DNA of 64,000 bases from Paenibacillus endophyticus (GCF_014192395.1 NZ_JACHXW010000001.1:401933-465932), one strand, 5' to 3'. Counted from the stretch's first letter, positions 1 through 9,596 are shown. Notes: a model not told the origin generated them from the letters alone. Numbers and translations: made by a program.

Positions 1-1
1 T

Positions 2-1075
2 TACATAAAGTCAGGTGACGAGGGGTCTACGTCCATTGCGGTCGAAGGAGAAACCTATCTTGCTACCCATCTTAAAATGGCGAACCATCCGTGGACGATC
101 GTCAGCCTTACCCCGCTGCACGAGCTGACTGGAACCATAGATGAGATCAACCGCATGCTCGTTATTTTTCTTGTGGTTTATCTCGTTTGCTGCATTAGCG
201 TGGTCTTTTACATTACCGCGTATTACACACAGCCCATCGCTCATCTGGTCCGCTTAATGCGGAGGCTGGAGGCTGACAATCTGCATTACCTGTTGCCCTG
301 GTCGTCGCGAAAGGATGAGGTTGGCTGGCTGTATCGGGGGGTAAGCAGTCTCGTACAGCGAATTGAGGGGTTAATCAAGGAGGCAGCGCTCTCGGAGCGC
401 AACAAGAAAGCGCTGGAGTTTCAAGTGCTCAGCCATCAGATCAATCCGCATTTTCTATACAATACACTGGAGTCCATTAGGTGGAAAGCGGAAAATCACG
501 GACGAAGCGACATTAGCGAGATGGTATCCGCGCTCGGCAACCTGCTCCGGCTCAGCTTAAACCAAGGCAAGGAGATTACGACGCTGCGAAGGGAAATTGA
601 GCAGGTAAAAGCATACGTGCTGATTGAGCAGGCGCGGATGGGCAAGGCTGTACGCATCTTGTATGCCTGCGAGGATGCTTCGATGGACTTGCCATTTTTG
701 CGGCTGCTTCTGCAGCCGCTCATAGAGAACGCGATCCAGCACAGCGTAAGGGACGATTTCGACAAAGGCAAAATCATGATTACGTCCAGGGTCGAGCAGG
801 AGGACATCGTGATTGAACTCGCGGACAATGGCAAAGGCATACCGGATTCCGTTCTGGAAGAGCTGGAGAAGCTGGAGGAACCAACCGCGGCATTCAGCCA
901 ATCGCGCAGAGGCGTCGGACTGCGCAACGTGAACGACCGTTTGAAGCTATATTTTGGGGAAGCCTATAAACTGAAGATCGAGACAGCGCCTGGAGCTGGC
1001 ACCAAAATTACGCTAAGGCATCCGATCCTGAAGGAGGGCCAGGAACCGGATTCGATTGGAATGGGCAAAGCATAA
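2..1075 (+). CDS. YesM-type sensor histidine kinase, 5' end outside window
   Basis: The reading frame is open from the first bases, so the N-terminus (extracellular sensor and first membrane segment) is missing. Visible in order: end of the sensor domain, one membrane helix (LVIFLVVYLVCCISVVFYI), a HAMP linker, the His_kinase motif with phospho-acceptor histidine in QINPHFLYNTLESI, then the ATPase with N-box LIENAIQHS, DNGKGIP and GVGLRNVNDRL. This is the YesM/LytS class that normally pairs with an AraC-type YesN regulator and controls sugar ABC importers; the regulator is probably just upstream of the window. It ends 20 bp before the binding-protein gene, so the two are likely co-transcribed. 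Confidence 0.9.
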   Translation, partial: YIKSGDEGSTSIAVEGETYLATHLKMANHPWTIVSLTPLHELTGTIDEINRMLVIFLVVYLVCCISVVFYITAYYTQPIAHLVRLMRRLEADNLHYLLPWSSRKDEVGWLYRGVSSLVQRIEGLIKEAALSERNKKALEFQVLSHQINPHFLYNTLESIRWKAENHGRSDISEMVSALGNLLRLSLNQGKEITTLRREIEQVKAYVLIEQARMGKAVRILYACEDASMDLPFLRLLLQPLIENAIQHSVRDDFDKGKIMITSRVEQEDIVIELADNGKGIPDSVLEELEKLEEPTAAFSQSRRGVGLRNVNDRLKLYFGEAYKLKIETAPGAGTKITLRHPILKEGQEPDSIGMGKA

Positions 1076-1095
1076 GGATCAAAGGAGGCATTACC

Positions 1096-2439
1096 TTGAT
1101 AAACAAACGTACTTTTACATTTGTTCTAAGTATACTCCTGATGGTTATGCTCGTTCTCACCTCATGCACAATGAAGAACGTGGAGAACGGGGACAAGGCG
1201 AAGAAGGCAGAGCAAGATCAGACTAAAGCTCCCGTAACGCTTAAGCTCCTGACCTGGGCGGATGATACTTATCAGGAGCTGTATGATAAATTCAACGCGA
1301 AATATCCTTGGATTACGATTGAGCCGATTCAGATTGACGGCGGAGACGACACGATCATGGACCGCATTATTGCGCTTCAGGCAGCGGGAACGCCAGCGGA
1401 TCTCACTTGGGTCGTTGGTGATCTTCTGCGGTATGAGGAAAGCGGCTTGCTGGAAAATTTGAAGCCTTATATGGATAAAGACCGTTCCTTCCAAAACAAA
1501 GTGCTGCCGGACGGCTATTTCGATACGATGGTCTTTAACGGCCGCAGGCTGGCCGTACCATTCGTTGACGTGCCAATGTGGATTATAGTCAATAAGAATC
1601 TGCTTGCGAAGCATGGCATTGATATGCCTCCCAATGACTGGACCTTCGATGACTTCCGAGATATTGCGAAGCGCGTAACGGACCCGTCAGCAGGAGAATA
1701 CGGCTTGACGACGAACAGCGACTTTGTCATGCGCTTGCTGCCGATGAAATCAGCGGCTGATGGCCATGCGCCTAATTTGGCGTATATGAATGAACGGTTG
1801 ACCCAGAGCTTGCTGCACACGCCGAATATCATGGATGATGTGCGCTGGCTGCAGGAATTCGTCACAAAGGATGGCTCCATGCTGTCCTGGGAGGCTGCCG
1901 CTGCTAACGGCGAAGTCGTGAGGCAATTCGCCAACGGCAAAACAGCCTTCGAGATCGGCGGCGACTGGCTGCTGCCGAGGCTGCAGAAGGAAGCGGCGTT
2001 CGAATGGGATATTCTACCTTTCCCGAGGGGGAAGGTTAATCAATATTCTTTCCATATCAATGGACCGCTTGCGCTGCTGAGCGGCTCGCAGCATAAAGAG
2101 GAGGCCTATAAATGGATCAGCTTTCAATTCGAGATGGAAGCGCAGAAATGGAAGATCGAGAAGGGGGCCAACGCTTCGGTCATCGATCCGGAATTGACGG
2201 CCTATATCGATCAGGTTCCGCTTTGGCGTGGGAAGAACATCGAGGCGGTCAAGATGACGAAGGATAACGGTCTGGTGCTGCCAGGTGCAACGATCCCAGG
2301 CTTCTCTGAATACAACTGGATCAATGTCGTCAATGATATCGTTTTTCAAGGACATGACGTGAGCCGCATTATCCCGGAAACCGAAGCTTGGAACAAAAAA
2401 ACAATGGAGCTCCGAGAGAGCTTGAGACGTAAGCCTTAG
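1096..2439 (+). CDS. Sugar ABC transporter substrate-binding lipoprotein (SBP_bac_1 type)
   Basis: A 447-residue extracytoplasmic binding protein. TTG start chosen because AAAGGAGG lies 7 bp upstream and the N-terminus then begins with a short basic stretch, a hydrophobic helix and lipobox LTSC (Cys near residue 24). The body has features of family 1 sugar-binding proteins: AGTPADLTW, RLAVPFVDVPMWI and the FANGKTAFEIGGDW hinge region. It is clearly paralogous along its whole length to the binding protein at 30373. The gene sits between a YesM-type kinase and a hairpin terminator at 2481, so it may be the kinase's sensing partner or the binding subunit for the permeases downstream. The ligand cannot be read from sequence. 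Confidence 0.93.
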   Translation: MINKRTFTFVLSILLMVMLVLTSCTMKNVENGDKAKKAEQDQTKAPVTLKLLTWADDTYQELYDKFNAKYPWITIEPIQIDGGDDTIMDRIIALQAAGTPADLTWVVGDLLRYEESGLLENLKPYMDKDRSFQNKVLPDGYFDTMVFNGRRLAVPFVDVPMWIIVNKNLLAKHGIDMPPNDWTFDDFRDIAKRVTDPSAGEYGLTTNSDFVMRLLPMKSAADGHAPNLAYMNERLTQSLLHTPNIMDDVRWLQEFVTKDGSMLSWEAAAANGEVVRQFANGKTAFEIGGDWLLPRLQKEAAFEWDILPFPRGKVNQYSFHINGPLALLSGSQHKEEAYKWISFQFEMEAQKWKIEKGANASVIDPELTAYIDQVPLWRGKNIEAVKMTKDNGLVLPGATIPGFSEYNWINVVNDIVFQGHDVSRIIPETEAWNKKTMELRESLRRKP

Positions 2440-2480
2440 GTTCGGAGCAGCCCGCCTTTGAAACCAAACCATACCGCAAA

Positions 2481-2527
2481 GAGCCACCTTCCAGCAGATT
2501 CACTTGCTGGAAGGAGGCTCTTTTTCT
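2481..2527 (+). terminator. Rho-independent terminator
   Basis: A perfect 16-bp stem (GAGCCACCTTCCAGCA with its complement) around an 8-base loop, followed by TTTTTCTC. It separates the kinase/binding-protein unit from the permease genes. Confidence 0.9.
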
Positions 2528-2649
2528 CTATTAGCCCAAGAAGAAAAGAGGAGGATAAAACAAAACAACAAAGGATAAGAATGACTCATAGCAAGCCAAA
2601 TGGCGCTACTTTAGAATAAAAGTATCACATATGGGAAAGGGAAATCGAT

Positions 2650-3576
2650 ATGAAATCAAATGGAGTCATTCGGGAATTGCTTCGAAACCGCACCTTGCTG
2701 CTTATGTTCCTGCCCGTCGCGACGCTCCTTTTTCTATTTAATTACTTGCCGCTCGCAGGGCTGGTCATCGCTTTCAAAAACTTCGACTTCGCCAAAGGCA
2801 TATTCGGAAGCGATTGGATGGATCCGCTGCTCTATAACTTTGAGTACTTGTTTTCTTCCTCCACCGCATTCCGGGCGATTCGCAATACGATCCTGCTGAA
2901 TGCGTTGTTCATTATGGTAGGCCTGCTGTTCGAGGTAGGGTTCGCATTGCTGCTTAACGAGATTCGGAACAAATATTTCAAACGGGTTACGCAGTCGCTT
3001 ACGTTCCTGCCATTCTTTATCTCATGGATCGTCGTTGGCGTCTTCGCTTATAACCTGATGAATTTCGAGAGCGGCGCCATTAACCGATTGCTTGAAAACA
3101 TCGGCATGCAGCCCATCGACTTCTATAGCGAAGCGGGCTTGTGGCCGCTCATCCTGACGATTGCGGTGAGGTGGAAGGTAACCGGCTACGGCACGATTAT
3201 CTATTTGGCAGCACTAACCTCCATCGACAATTCTTATTACGAGGCGGCTTCGATTGACGGCGCCACGCGCTGGCAGCAGATTCGCTATATCAGCATTCCG
3301 ATGCTAAGGCCGACGATTATTATACTGACGCTGCTTGCGGTCGGTCGAATCATGAACGCGGACTTCGGCATGTTCTACGCCATGGTCGGAGATGCGTCCC
3401 TATTGTTCCCGACTACCGACGTCATTGATACTTTCGTATACCGCAGCTTGCGCAAATCGGGAGATATCGGCATGGCATCCGCCGCTGGCTTCCTGCAGTC
3501 GATTATCGCTTTCGTGCTCATTATCGGCAGCAATTACGCGGCCCGCAAAATCGACAAGGATTCGGCGATTTTCTAA
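2650..3576 (+). CDS. Sugar ABC transporter permease, LplB type
   Basis: A 308-residue polytopic membrane protein with about six membrane helices and the permease EAA loop (YEAASIDGATRWQQI...PMLRP) that docks the ATPase. Residues 5-35 (ELLRNRTLLLMFLPVATLLF) form the typical N-terminal first helix of the LplB/YteP class that imports oligosaccharides such as oligogalacturonides in relatives. The ATG is preceded by GGGAAA, a weak ribosome site. Followed after 31 bp by its partner permease. No ATPase gene is adjacent, as usual for this class, which uses a shared MsmX/UgpC-type ATPase; one is encoded at 17957. Confidence 0.92.
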   Translation: MKSNGVIRELLRNRTLLLMFLPVATLLFLFNYLPLAGLVIAFKNFDFAKGIFGSDWMDPLLYNFEYLFSSSTAFRAIRNTILLNALFIMVGLLFEVGFALLLNEIRNKYFKRVTQSLTFLPFFISWIVVGVFAYNLMNFESGAINRLLENIGMQPIDFYSEAGLWPLILTIAVRWKVTGYGTIIYLAALTSIDNSYYEAASIDGATRWQQIRYISIPMLRPTIIILTLLAVGRIMNADFGMFYAMVGDASLLFPTTDVIDTFVYRSLRKSGDIGMASAAGFLQSIIAFVLIIGSNYAARKIDKDSAIF

Positions 3577-3607
3577 ACGCCTTTTCACATCAAGGAGGTT
3601 CACCTAT

Positions 3608-4492
3608 ATGCTAGCCAAAAAAATCTCAATCTCGCAATTGGTCATCATGATCGCCATCTCCCTATTCAGCCTATCCTGCCTGTTCCCATTTATAATGGTC
3701 ATTTCGGGCTCGCTCAGCACGGAGAAGGACATTATGGACTATGGCTACACGCTCTGGCCGAAGACGGTAACGTTCGATTCCTACCGGATTTTGTTTCTCG
3801 GCTCCACCCGAATTATCGACGCTTATGGCGTTAGCTTATTCGTAACGATAGTCGGTACGGTTCTCTCCTTGTTCGTCACGAGCATGGGCGCTTACGTGAT
3901 GGCGAGAAGGTCATTCAAGTATAGAAACATATTGTCCATCTATGTTATCGTCACCATGCTTTTTAACGGAGGGCTTGTCCCTTGGTACATCATTTGCGTC
4001 AGATACCTAGATTTGAAAGATACGTTATGGGCACTCATCCTGCCGATGCTGGCCAATGCGTTCAACATGTTCCTCATTCGCAATTTCATGCTGTCGATTC
4101 CGGAGGATATGAACGAATCGGCCAAAATGGACGGGGCAGGCGACTTCAAAATCTTTTACAGCCTAATCATGCCTCTCTCCATGCCCGTGCTTGCCACGGT
4201 TGGCTTGTTCGTTGCCCTAAGCTATTGGAATGACTGGTTTCTTGGCCTTATGTTCGTCGACAAGCAAGAGCTTCAGCCGCTGCAGCTGCTGCTGCGAACG
4301 CTCATCTCCAATGTGGAGTTTCTCAAGAGCTCAAGCAACGCTTCGGCGATGCAGCGCATTTCGGCGCAAATTCCATCCGAATCGATTAAAATGGCGCTTA
4401 CGGTCATCACGATCGGGCCGATTATTTTCCTGTATCCGTTCGTTCAGCGTTTTTTCGTAAAGGGTTTAATGGTTGGCGCCGTAAAAGGATGA
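3608..4492 (+). CDS. Sugar ABC transporter permease, LplC type
   Basis: A 294-residue carbohydrate permease of the MalG/LplC class with six predicted membrane helices and EAA loop NESAKMDGAGDFKIFYSLI. Start ATG 3608 follows AAGGAGG with 8-bp spacing; the frame is open further upstream but there overlaps the previous gene and lacks a ribosome site. It forms the heterodimeric membrane channel with the preceding gene and is followed 56 bp later by a binding protein. Confidence 0.93.
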   Translation: MLAKKISISQLVIMIAISLFSLSCLFPFIMVISGSLSTEKDIMDYGYTLWPKTVTFDSYRILFLGSTRIIDAYGVSLFVTIVGTVLSLFVTSMGAYVMARRSFKYRNILSIYVIVTMLFNGGLVPWYIICVRYLDLKDTLWALILPMLANAFNMFLIRNFMLSIPEDMNESAKMDGAGDFKIFYSLIMPLSMPVLATVGLFVALSYWNDWFLGLMFVDKQELQPLQLLLRTLISNVEFLKSSSNASAMQRISAQIPSESIKMALTVITIGPIIFLYPFVQRFFVKGLMVGAVKG

Positions 4493-4548
4493 CTATGTCG
4501 GCTTCAGCCGTGTAGTATATAAATCACAAGCTAAGGGGAGAGATTCAG

Positions 4549-6099
4549 ATGAAAAAAAGAAAAGCGAAGCTGCCGTTATTGCTGGCTGCCGTTATGCTGC
4601 TTACCGTAATACTGGCTGCATGCAGCTCGAACAACGGGAATGCGCCAAGCAACGGCAAAGCAACGAACGCGCCTTCCGGGGAATCCGGCGAGAAGCTGGA
4701 GGATGAGGTGACGCTCAAGTTCTATTTCGGCGGGGATAAAAAAGCGGCTACGGACGAGGTATGGTCCAAAGTCAGCGAATACGTAAAGGCGAAGGGCTTG
4801 AACGTGAAGTTCGACATCAACTTTATCCCGTTCGGTGATTTCAAGGAAAAAATGCTCGTTATGGCTGCTTCGGGCGATAACTGGGATATGAACTTCGACG
4901 GCGATTGGCTGTCGTACAAGCAGATGGCTGCCAAGGGCTCGTACATGGCGCTAAATGATCTGCTTCCGGAATTTGCGCCTAATCTGATGAAGAAATATGA
5001 GGAGCAGGGCACGCTTGCTGCCGCTACCGTAAACGGCAACATCGTTGGCCTCCCTTGGACGATGAAGATGAACGAGCGCAAGTTCACTGGCTGGCGCTCC
5101 GACCTTGTTGAAAAAGCTGGCCTTGATATTCCGGCTGGTTCGATTAAGACAATCGAGGACGTTGACCGCTTGCTGCGCGAGCTGAAGAAGGCTTACCCGA
5201 ACGAGAGAATTTCACGGACGCCGCCCGTATCGCTCATTATGATCCGCGACGAGTGGGTTGATCTTAACTTCCACGGACTCGGCTTCTACTTGGCTGACGA
5301 CAAAATTACGGTACAAGCGGTGGAACAGCAGCCTTTCTACCTGGAGGCGGCAAAGCTGGCAAAGGTGTGGTATGACGATAATCTGATTAATAGAGACGCA
5401 ATGATCGATAAGTCAGACGAAGCGGCTGAGTGGAGAAACGGCAAAAAACTGTTTACGGTTACTTCCCATGAATGGGTAAGCGCGAATCCAGGCTTCTCCG
5501 ATCCAGCATTCAAAATGGAATCGGCTGAACTGTATCCAGACAAACGCTTTGTTAACCGTACGGCGCTTGCTAACGTTGTTGCGATCAACCGCAATTCCAA
5601 AAATCCGGAGCGCGTGCTTCGCCTTCTGGATATGATCGAAACAGACAAAACGCTTTATGACCTTGTGCAATACGGGATTGAAGGCAAAACCTATGTGCTG
5701 AACGGTGAAACGGCGGAGTATCCGGAAGGCATGGAAACGACGACGAGCAACTACATGGAGTGGGGCGGCCAATGGGCATTCTGGAAACCGCAATTCATGC
5801 GTCCGACCATGACGTATGGACCTGATTTCTGGGTGAAGGAAGCGGAGTTCGCAAGCAAGCCGAACAATGTGAACTCTCCGATCGACGGTCTGTTTATCGC
5901 AGAGGACAATATGAAGAACGAGATCGCCAAACGCGATACCGCAAGCGACGAGTTGAACAGACCGATTGAATTCGGCGTCGTGAAGGATGTGGAGAAGGCT
6001 GTAGCGGATTATATCGAGACACAGAAGAAGAACGGTCTGGATGTCATTATTGCCGAAACGCAAAAACAAATTGACGCATTCCTTGCAACCAAAAAATAA
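4549..6099 (+). CDS. Extracellular substrate-binding lipoprotein, LplA/DUF3502-like
   Basis: A 516-residue binding protein with a strong ribosome site (AAGGGGAGAG) and a type II signal peptide ending in lipobox LAAC (Cys 25), then a low-complexity Asn/Gly/Ser linker to about residue 47. Length and C-terminal part (IAETQKQIDAFLATKK) resemble the large LplA-type binding proteins of Firmicutes. It follows the two permeases as the third gene of an import operon and differs in sequence from the smaller binding protein at 1096, so the locus carries two distinct binding subunits around one permease pair. Confidence 0.92.
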   Translation: MKKRKAKLPLLLAAVMLLTVILAACSSNNGNAPSNGKATNAPSGESGEKLEDEVTLKFYFGGDKKAATDEVWSKVSEYVKAKGLNVKFDINFIPFGDFKEKMLVMAASGDNWDMNFDGDWLSYKQMAAKGSYMALNDLLPEFAPNLMKKYEEQGTLAAATVNGNIVGLPWTMKMNERKFTGWRSDLVEKAGLDIPAGSIKTIEDVDRLLRELKKAYPNERISRTPPVSLIMIRDEWVDLNFHGLGFYLADDKITVQAVEQQPFYLEAAKLAKVWYDDNLINRDAMIDKSDEAAEWRNGKKLFTVTSHEWVSANPGFSDPAFKMESAELYPDKRFVNRTALANVVAINRNSKNPERVLRLLDMIETDKTLYDLVQYGIEGKTYVLNGETAEYPEGMETTTSNYMEWGGQWAFWKPQFMRPTMTYGPDFWVKEAEFASKPNNVNSPIDGLFIAEDNMKNEIAKRDTASDELNRPIEFGVVKDVEKAVADYIETQKKNGLDVIIAETQKQIDAFLATKK

Positions 6100-6112
6100 T
6101 CATTGACCTACG

Positions 6113-6154
6113 AGAGAAGCCGACCTGAAGCAATGAAGGAAGGCTTCTTCTTTT
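6113..6154 (+). terminator. Probable terminator after the LplA-like gene
   Basis: GAAGCC (6116-6121) can pair with GGCTTC (6142-6147) across a long loop, and is followed by TTCTTTT. The stem is short, so this is a moderate call. Confidence 0.5.
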
Positions 6155-6193
6155 AAATGAAATGAAAGCGAATACATTGTTGAAAGCTGGTGA

Positions 6194-6355
6194 TTGGGCA
6201 GATTGATTGCCCAAGGTATGCGCATCTCGTCAAGAACAGTGCTGGTGGAGACGGAGCTGTTCCAAGGCGCGAATGGCAGGCTGCAGCCGAAAGGCGGATC
6301 AACTCGCAAAGAAGCAGCCTTACTCCTGCATCGTATGTATAACCAGCAGCCTTAA
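6194..6355 (+). pseudogene. 3' remnant of an SLH-domain protein gene
   Basis: Between a stop at 6191 and TAA at 6353 a 53-codon frame encodes the end of an SLH repeat: LVETELFQGANGRLQPKG, then STRKEAALLLHRMYNQQP. The block 'target-sequence, TRxEAAxLLxRxY, stop' is the usual last third of the third SLH repeat of S-layer-anchored proteins. There is no start codon with a ribosome site and no SLH1/SLH2 upstream, and a strong terminator follows immediately at 6361, as expected for the real 3' end of a lost gene. I infer that the 5' part was deleted when the ABC operon and this tail became neighbours. Confidence 0.55.
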
Positions 6356-6360
6356 TCCGC

Positions 6361-6394
6361 GAGCCTGGTCCCCAGGGACCAGGCTCTTTTTAAT
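6361..6394 (+). terminator. Strong terminator behind the SLH remnant
   Basis: GAGCCTGGTCC pairs with GGACCAGGCTC (11 bp perfect stem, tiny loop) followed by TTTTTAAT. It lies 5 bp after the stop codon of the SLH fragment. The rest of 6395-6551 holds only the ribosome site (AAAGGAGG, 6538-6545) of the next gene that I can recognise. Confidence 0.9.
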
Positions 6395-6551
6395 CAATGA
6401 GCCTTTTAACGAGCCTTCTTAACGAGCCTCTGAACAGGGCAGAGACTTACTGCTGCTCCGTGCAATGACTTCAAAAAAGGAGAGAGGAGGTGGTAGGATC
6501 GTCAATATTAGCTTGTTACGCGATTGCCATAACAATTAAAGGAGGAAAAGC

Positions 6552-8705
6552 ATGTTCGCAAAAAGCAGAAAAAGTATATGGCTCATTATTTCCCTCGCTT
6601 TCGTGATCATTTCCACGCAGCTGTCATTCTCGCCATCCCAGGTTTCCGCCGCTTCAAACTTAGCACTTAATAAGCCCGTCACGGCAAGCAGTCACACGCA
6701 GGTTTATGCGGCTGCCAACGCAACGGATGGGAATCAGGCTACTTATTGGGAGGGGGCAGCAAACAGCTATCCGAATGGACTGAGAGTCGATCTTGGCAGC
6801 AGCGAGACGGTCAATCAGGTCGTGCTTAAGCTGCCGGTATCGTGGGGCTCACGCACGCAGACGCTATCGATTCAAAAAAGCGGTGACGATGCGAGCTATA
6901 CAACAGTCGCAGCATCGGCGGACTACGCCTTTAGCGCAGGCTCGAACACGGTTACGATTAATTTCACAAGCACAAGCGCGAGATATTGGAAGGTAAACGT
7001 GACGGCGAATACCGGAGCGACGGGCGGCCAGATTTCGGAGCTGGAGGTATATGGGCCTTCATCGACGCCTACACCATCGCCTACTGTTGCCCCGACGGCT
7101 GTTCCAACGGCTGCGCCAAATGCGGTATCGGCCTTTGTTCAAACCGCAGCCTCTAGCTACAACAGCCAATTCGGCATCCAGCTGGAATCCTCCAGCGAGG
7201 GTGGGCAAAATGTCGCTTACGTAGACAACGGCGACTATATCGCATTCAACAACGTCGATTTCGGCAGCGGCGCATCATCGGTTTCCCTGCGCGTAGCAAG
7301 CCAAACGAGCGGCGGCAATATTGAAATTCGGCTGGACAGCGCCACGGGAACGTTGGCGGGAACCTGCGCCGTAACGGGTACGGGCGGATGGCAGTCCTGG
7401 ACGACGAAGAACTGCTCTGTAAATACGATAAGCGGAGTGCATCAGCTGTATTTGAAATTTACAGGCGGAACCGGAAATCTCTTTAATGTACATTGGTTCA
7501 AATTCACAGCACCTGCGACTGGCGGCGATGTGGTCGGCAAAATATTCGCAGGCTACCAAGGCTGGTTCACTGCTGGGGGCGATGGCTCGCCACTCAACAA
7601 TTGGACGCATTGGTCCAAAAACAATAACAATCTGTCTCCCAATTCGAACGTAAACGTCGAGATGTATCCGGATATCAGCGAGTATACGAAGCTGTATCAG
7701 ACAAATCTCGGCAATCTGGGCAATGGACAGCCTGCCAAGCTATTTTCCTCTTATGACCAGGAAACGGTCAACAAGCATTTCGAATGGATGCAGACGTACA
7801 ACATAAGCGGCGCCGCACTGCAAAGATTCGGCGCGGACGCGAGCAGCGCTCCGAACACCTGGAGGCAGAACCGCGACAGCGTTGCCGTGAAGGTGAAGAA
7901 CGCAGCGGAGTCGTACGGACGGAAATTTTATGTGATGTACGATATTACGGACCTAAGTCCGACCCAGTGGGTGAACAACGTCAAAACCGACTTCACGAAC
8001 AATGTAGTGGGGACGATGAATTTGACTGCATCATCCGCATACGCGAAGCAAGATGGAAAGCCCGTCATATGCATATGGGGAATCGGGTTTACCGATCGTC
8101 CCGGTACAGCAGCCGAAGCGGCTGAGCTCATAGGATGGTTCAAAAACCAAGGTTATTACGTCATTGGCGGTGTTCCTACTCATTGGCGCAACGGGAATGA
8201 AGACTCGAAGCCTGGTTTCCTAGACGTATACAAATCACTGGATATGCTATCTCCGTGGTTTGTCGGCAGATTTAGCCAACTAGCAGGAGCGGATCATTAC
8301 AAAACGAATCAATGGCAGCCGGATTTTGCTTTTACGCAGGCGAACGGCATTGTTTATCAGCCTGTCATCTGGCCTGGCTTTGCGTGGAAGAATATGAAAA
8401 ACGGGCCGATCAACGAAATTCCTAGGCTGCACGGGGATTTCATGTGGCGCCAGGCTTATAATCTAAAAAGTCTAGGCGTCAATACGGGGTATATTGCGAT
8501 GTTCGACGAATATGACGAAGCGACTGCCATTGCCAAAGCGGCGGCAAACAGCTCGATGATCCCGAACAACCAATATTTTCTTACCCTTGATGCCGACGGC
8601 GTTGCCGTATCGTCTGATTTCTATTTGCGCTTAACCGGCGATATTGCAAGGCTGTTCAGCAATGAAATACCGCTTACCGCGAATCACCCGACCAGCCACC
8701 AATAA
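6552..8705 (+). CDS. Secreted multidomain glycoside hydrolase-like protein (CBM32/F5-8C + CBM6 + GH71/99-like)
   Basis: 717 residues. Signal peptide to about residue 34 (...SPSQVSA-AS). Residues 36-170 form an F5/8 type C (CBM32-like) module beginning NLALNKPVTASS. A Pro/Thr/Ala linker (173-192) leads to a CBM6-like module (193-323, with VAYVDNGDYIAF). The C-terminal ~390 residues start IFAGYQGWFTAGGDG and contain MYPDISEY, YVMYDITDL, PVICIWGIGF and GYIAMFDEYDEAT, characteristic of the GH71/GH99-like barrel family of secreted Gram-positive enzymes. Substrate unknown; an acid pair for catalysis cannot be assigned by eye. Start ATG follows AAAGGAGG. Monocistronic, with a terminator after it. 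Confidence 0.85.
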   Translation: MFAKSRKSIWLIISLAFVIISTQLSFSPSQVSAASNLALNKPVTASSHTQVYAAANATDGNQATYWEGAANSYPNGLRVDLGSSETVNQVVLKLPVSWGSRTQTLSIQKSGDDASYTTVAASADYAFSAGSNTVTINFTSTSARYWKVNVTANTGATGGQISELEVYGPSSTPTPSPTVAPTAVPTAAPNAVSAFVQTAASSYNSQFGIQLESSSEGGQNVAYVDNGDYIAFNNVDFGSGASSVSLRVASQTSGGNIEIRLDSATGTLAGTCAVTGTGGWQSWTTKNCSVNTISGVHQLYLKFTGGTGNLFNVHWFKFTAPATGGDVVGKIFAGYQGWFTAGGDGSPLNNWTHWSKNNNNLSPNSNVNVEMYPDISEYTKLYQTNLGNLGNGQPAKLFSSYDQETVNKHFEWMQTYNISGAALQRFGADASSAPNTWRQNRDSVAVKVKNAAESYGRKFYVMYDITDLSPTQWVNNVKTDFTNNVVGTMNLTASSAYAKQDGKPVICIWGIGFTDRPGTAAEAAELIGWFKNQGYYVIGGVPTHWRNGNEDSKPGFLDVYKSLDMLSPWFVGRFSQLAGADHYKTNQWQPDFAFTQANGIVYQPVIWPGFAWKNMKNGPINEIPRLHGDFMWRQAYNLKSLGVNTGYIAMFDEYDEATAIAKAAANSSMIPNNQYFLTLDADGVAVSSDFYLRLTGDIARLFSNEIPLTANHPTSHQ

Positions 8706-8726
8706 ACAGACTCTCGAGTTACATGA

Positions 8727-8798
8727 AAAGGCGTGCCTAACTAAGGCTGTTGCAATGCATTCAATTGCAGCAGCCTCTAGCAGGAACGCCTTTTTTTC
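8727..8798 (+). terminator. Terminator after the GH71/99-like gene
   Basis: AAGGCGT (8728) pairs with ACGCCTT (8786) and an inner stem AGGCTG..TTGCAAT pairs with AATTGCAGCAGCCT; followed by seven T. Confidence 0.8.
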
Positions 8799-8939
8799 AA
8801 ATATATATGAACGTATCTGTTTCACACGATAAAGCATTCTCCTATTTCTACGAGAAGCGGATACCTTCCTCTTGCAGAGGATGGCGAAGCCGTTTCTTCT
8901 TGTATATACTAGTAAGAACTGACGGAGAGGGGCTATTAC

Positions 8940-9596
8940 ATGGGCACGATCAAGCATATCATCTTTGATTTTGACGGAACGCTGGCGGACACTTGGCCGG
9001 TTATGTATATGGCTGTTGCAGGCGTATTCCGCCGACATGACAGGCGCGAAATATCGATTGAGGATATTTATGCCGTGGCTGGGCCGACAGAGCTGCAAAT
9101 TATCGAAACGCATCTTCGCAATCGCGAGCAGGTCAAGGCTGCAGTCAGCGAATTTTTGACGGATTACGAGCAGCATCACGATGAGCTGGTAGAACGCAGC
9201 TCGGCGATTGCGGAGCTGCTGCGCACACTGCGGGAAGCAGGCTTTGGCTTAGCCTTGTTTACTGGGAAGTCGCGGAGAACGCTTGACATTTCACTCGAAA
9301 AGCTGCGCTGGGAAACTGAATTCGACCATATCATTACCGGTGACGACGTCGAGAAGCGCAAGCCTTCCGCGGAAGGCATTCATCGTATACTGGACAAGCT
9401 CGGCTGGTCGCGTGAACATACCATATTCGTTGGCGACAGCAATGATGATATGCTGGCTGGCCAAGAAGCAGGCATGCGTACCTTCGCAGCGCAGTGGATG
9501 TCGATTGTGCAGGACAAGCATTACCTTGTCGAACCGGAGCGCATATTCAGTGACATTGGCGCATTTCAGGCATTTGTTTTGTCACAAGCTCAATAA
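8940..9596 (+). CDS. HAD-superfamily phosphatase (phosphoglycolate phosphatase-like)
   Basis: 218 residues, cytosolic. HAD motif I IFDFDGTLADTWP gives the nucleophile and acid/base aspartates; motif II Thr in LFTGKSRRTLD; motif III Lys in DDVEKRKPSAEG; motif IV FVGDSNDDMLAGQEAG. The alpha-helical cap (residues 15-80) places it in the PGP/beta-phosphoglucomutase-like subgroup that hydrolyses small phosphate esters. The start has GGAGAGGGGC just upstream. No operon partner; the actual substrate cannot be deduced. Confidence 0.9.
   Translation: MGTIKHIIFDFDGTLADTWPVMYMAVAGVFRRHDRREISIEDIYAVAGPTELQIIETHLRNREQVKAAVSEFLTDYEQHHDELVERSSAIAELLRTLREAGFGLALFTGKSRRTLDISLEKLRWETEFDHIITGDDVEKRKPSAEGIHRILDKLGWSREHTIFVGDSNDDMLAGQEAGMRTFAAQWMSIVQDKHYLVEPERIFSDIGAFQAFVLSQAQ

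Noticed and set aside
6207..6422. 71-residue frame over the SLH remnant
   Set aside because: It is in a different frame from the recognisable SLH tail and crosses the terminator.
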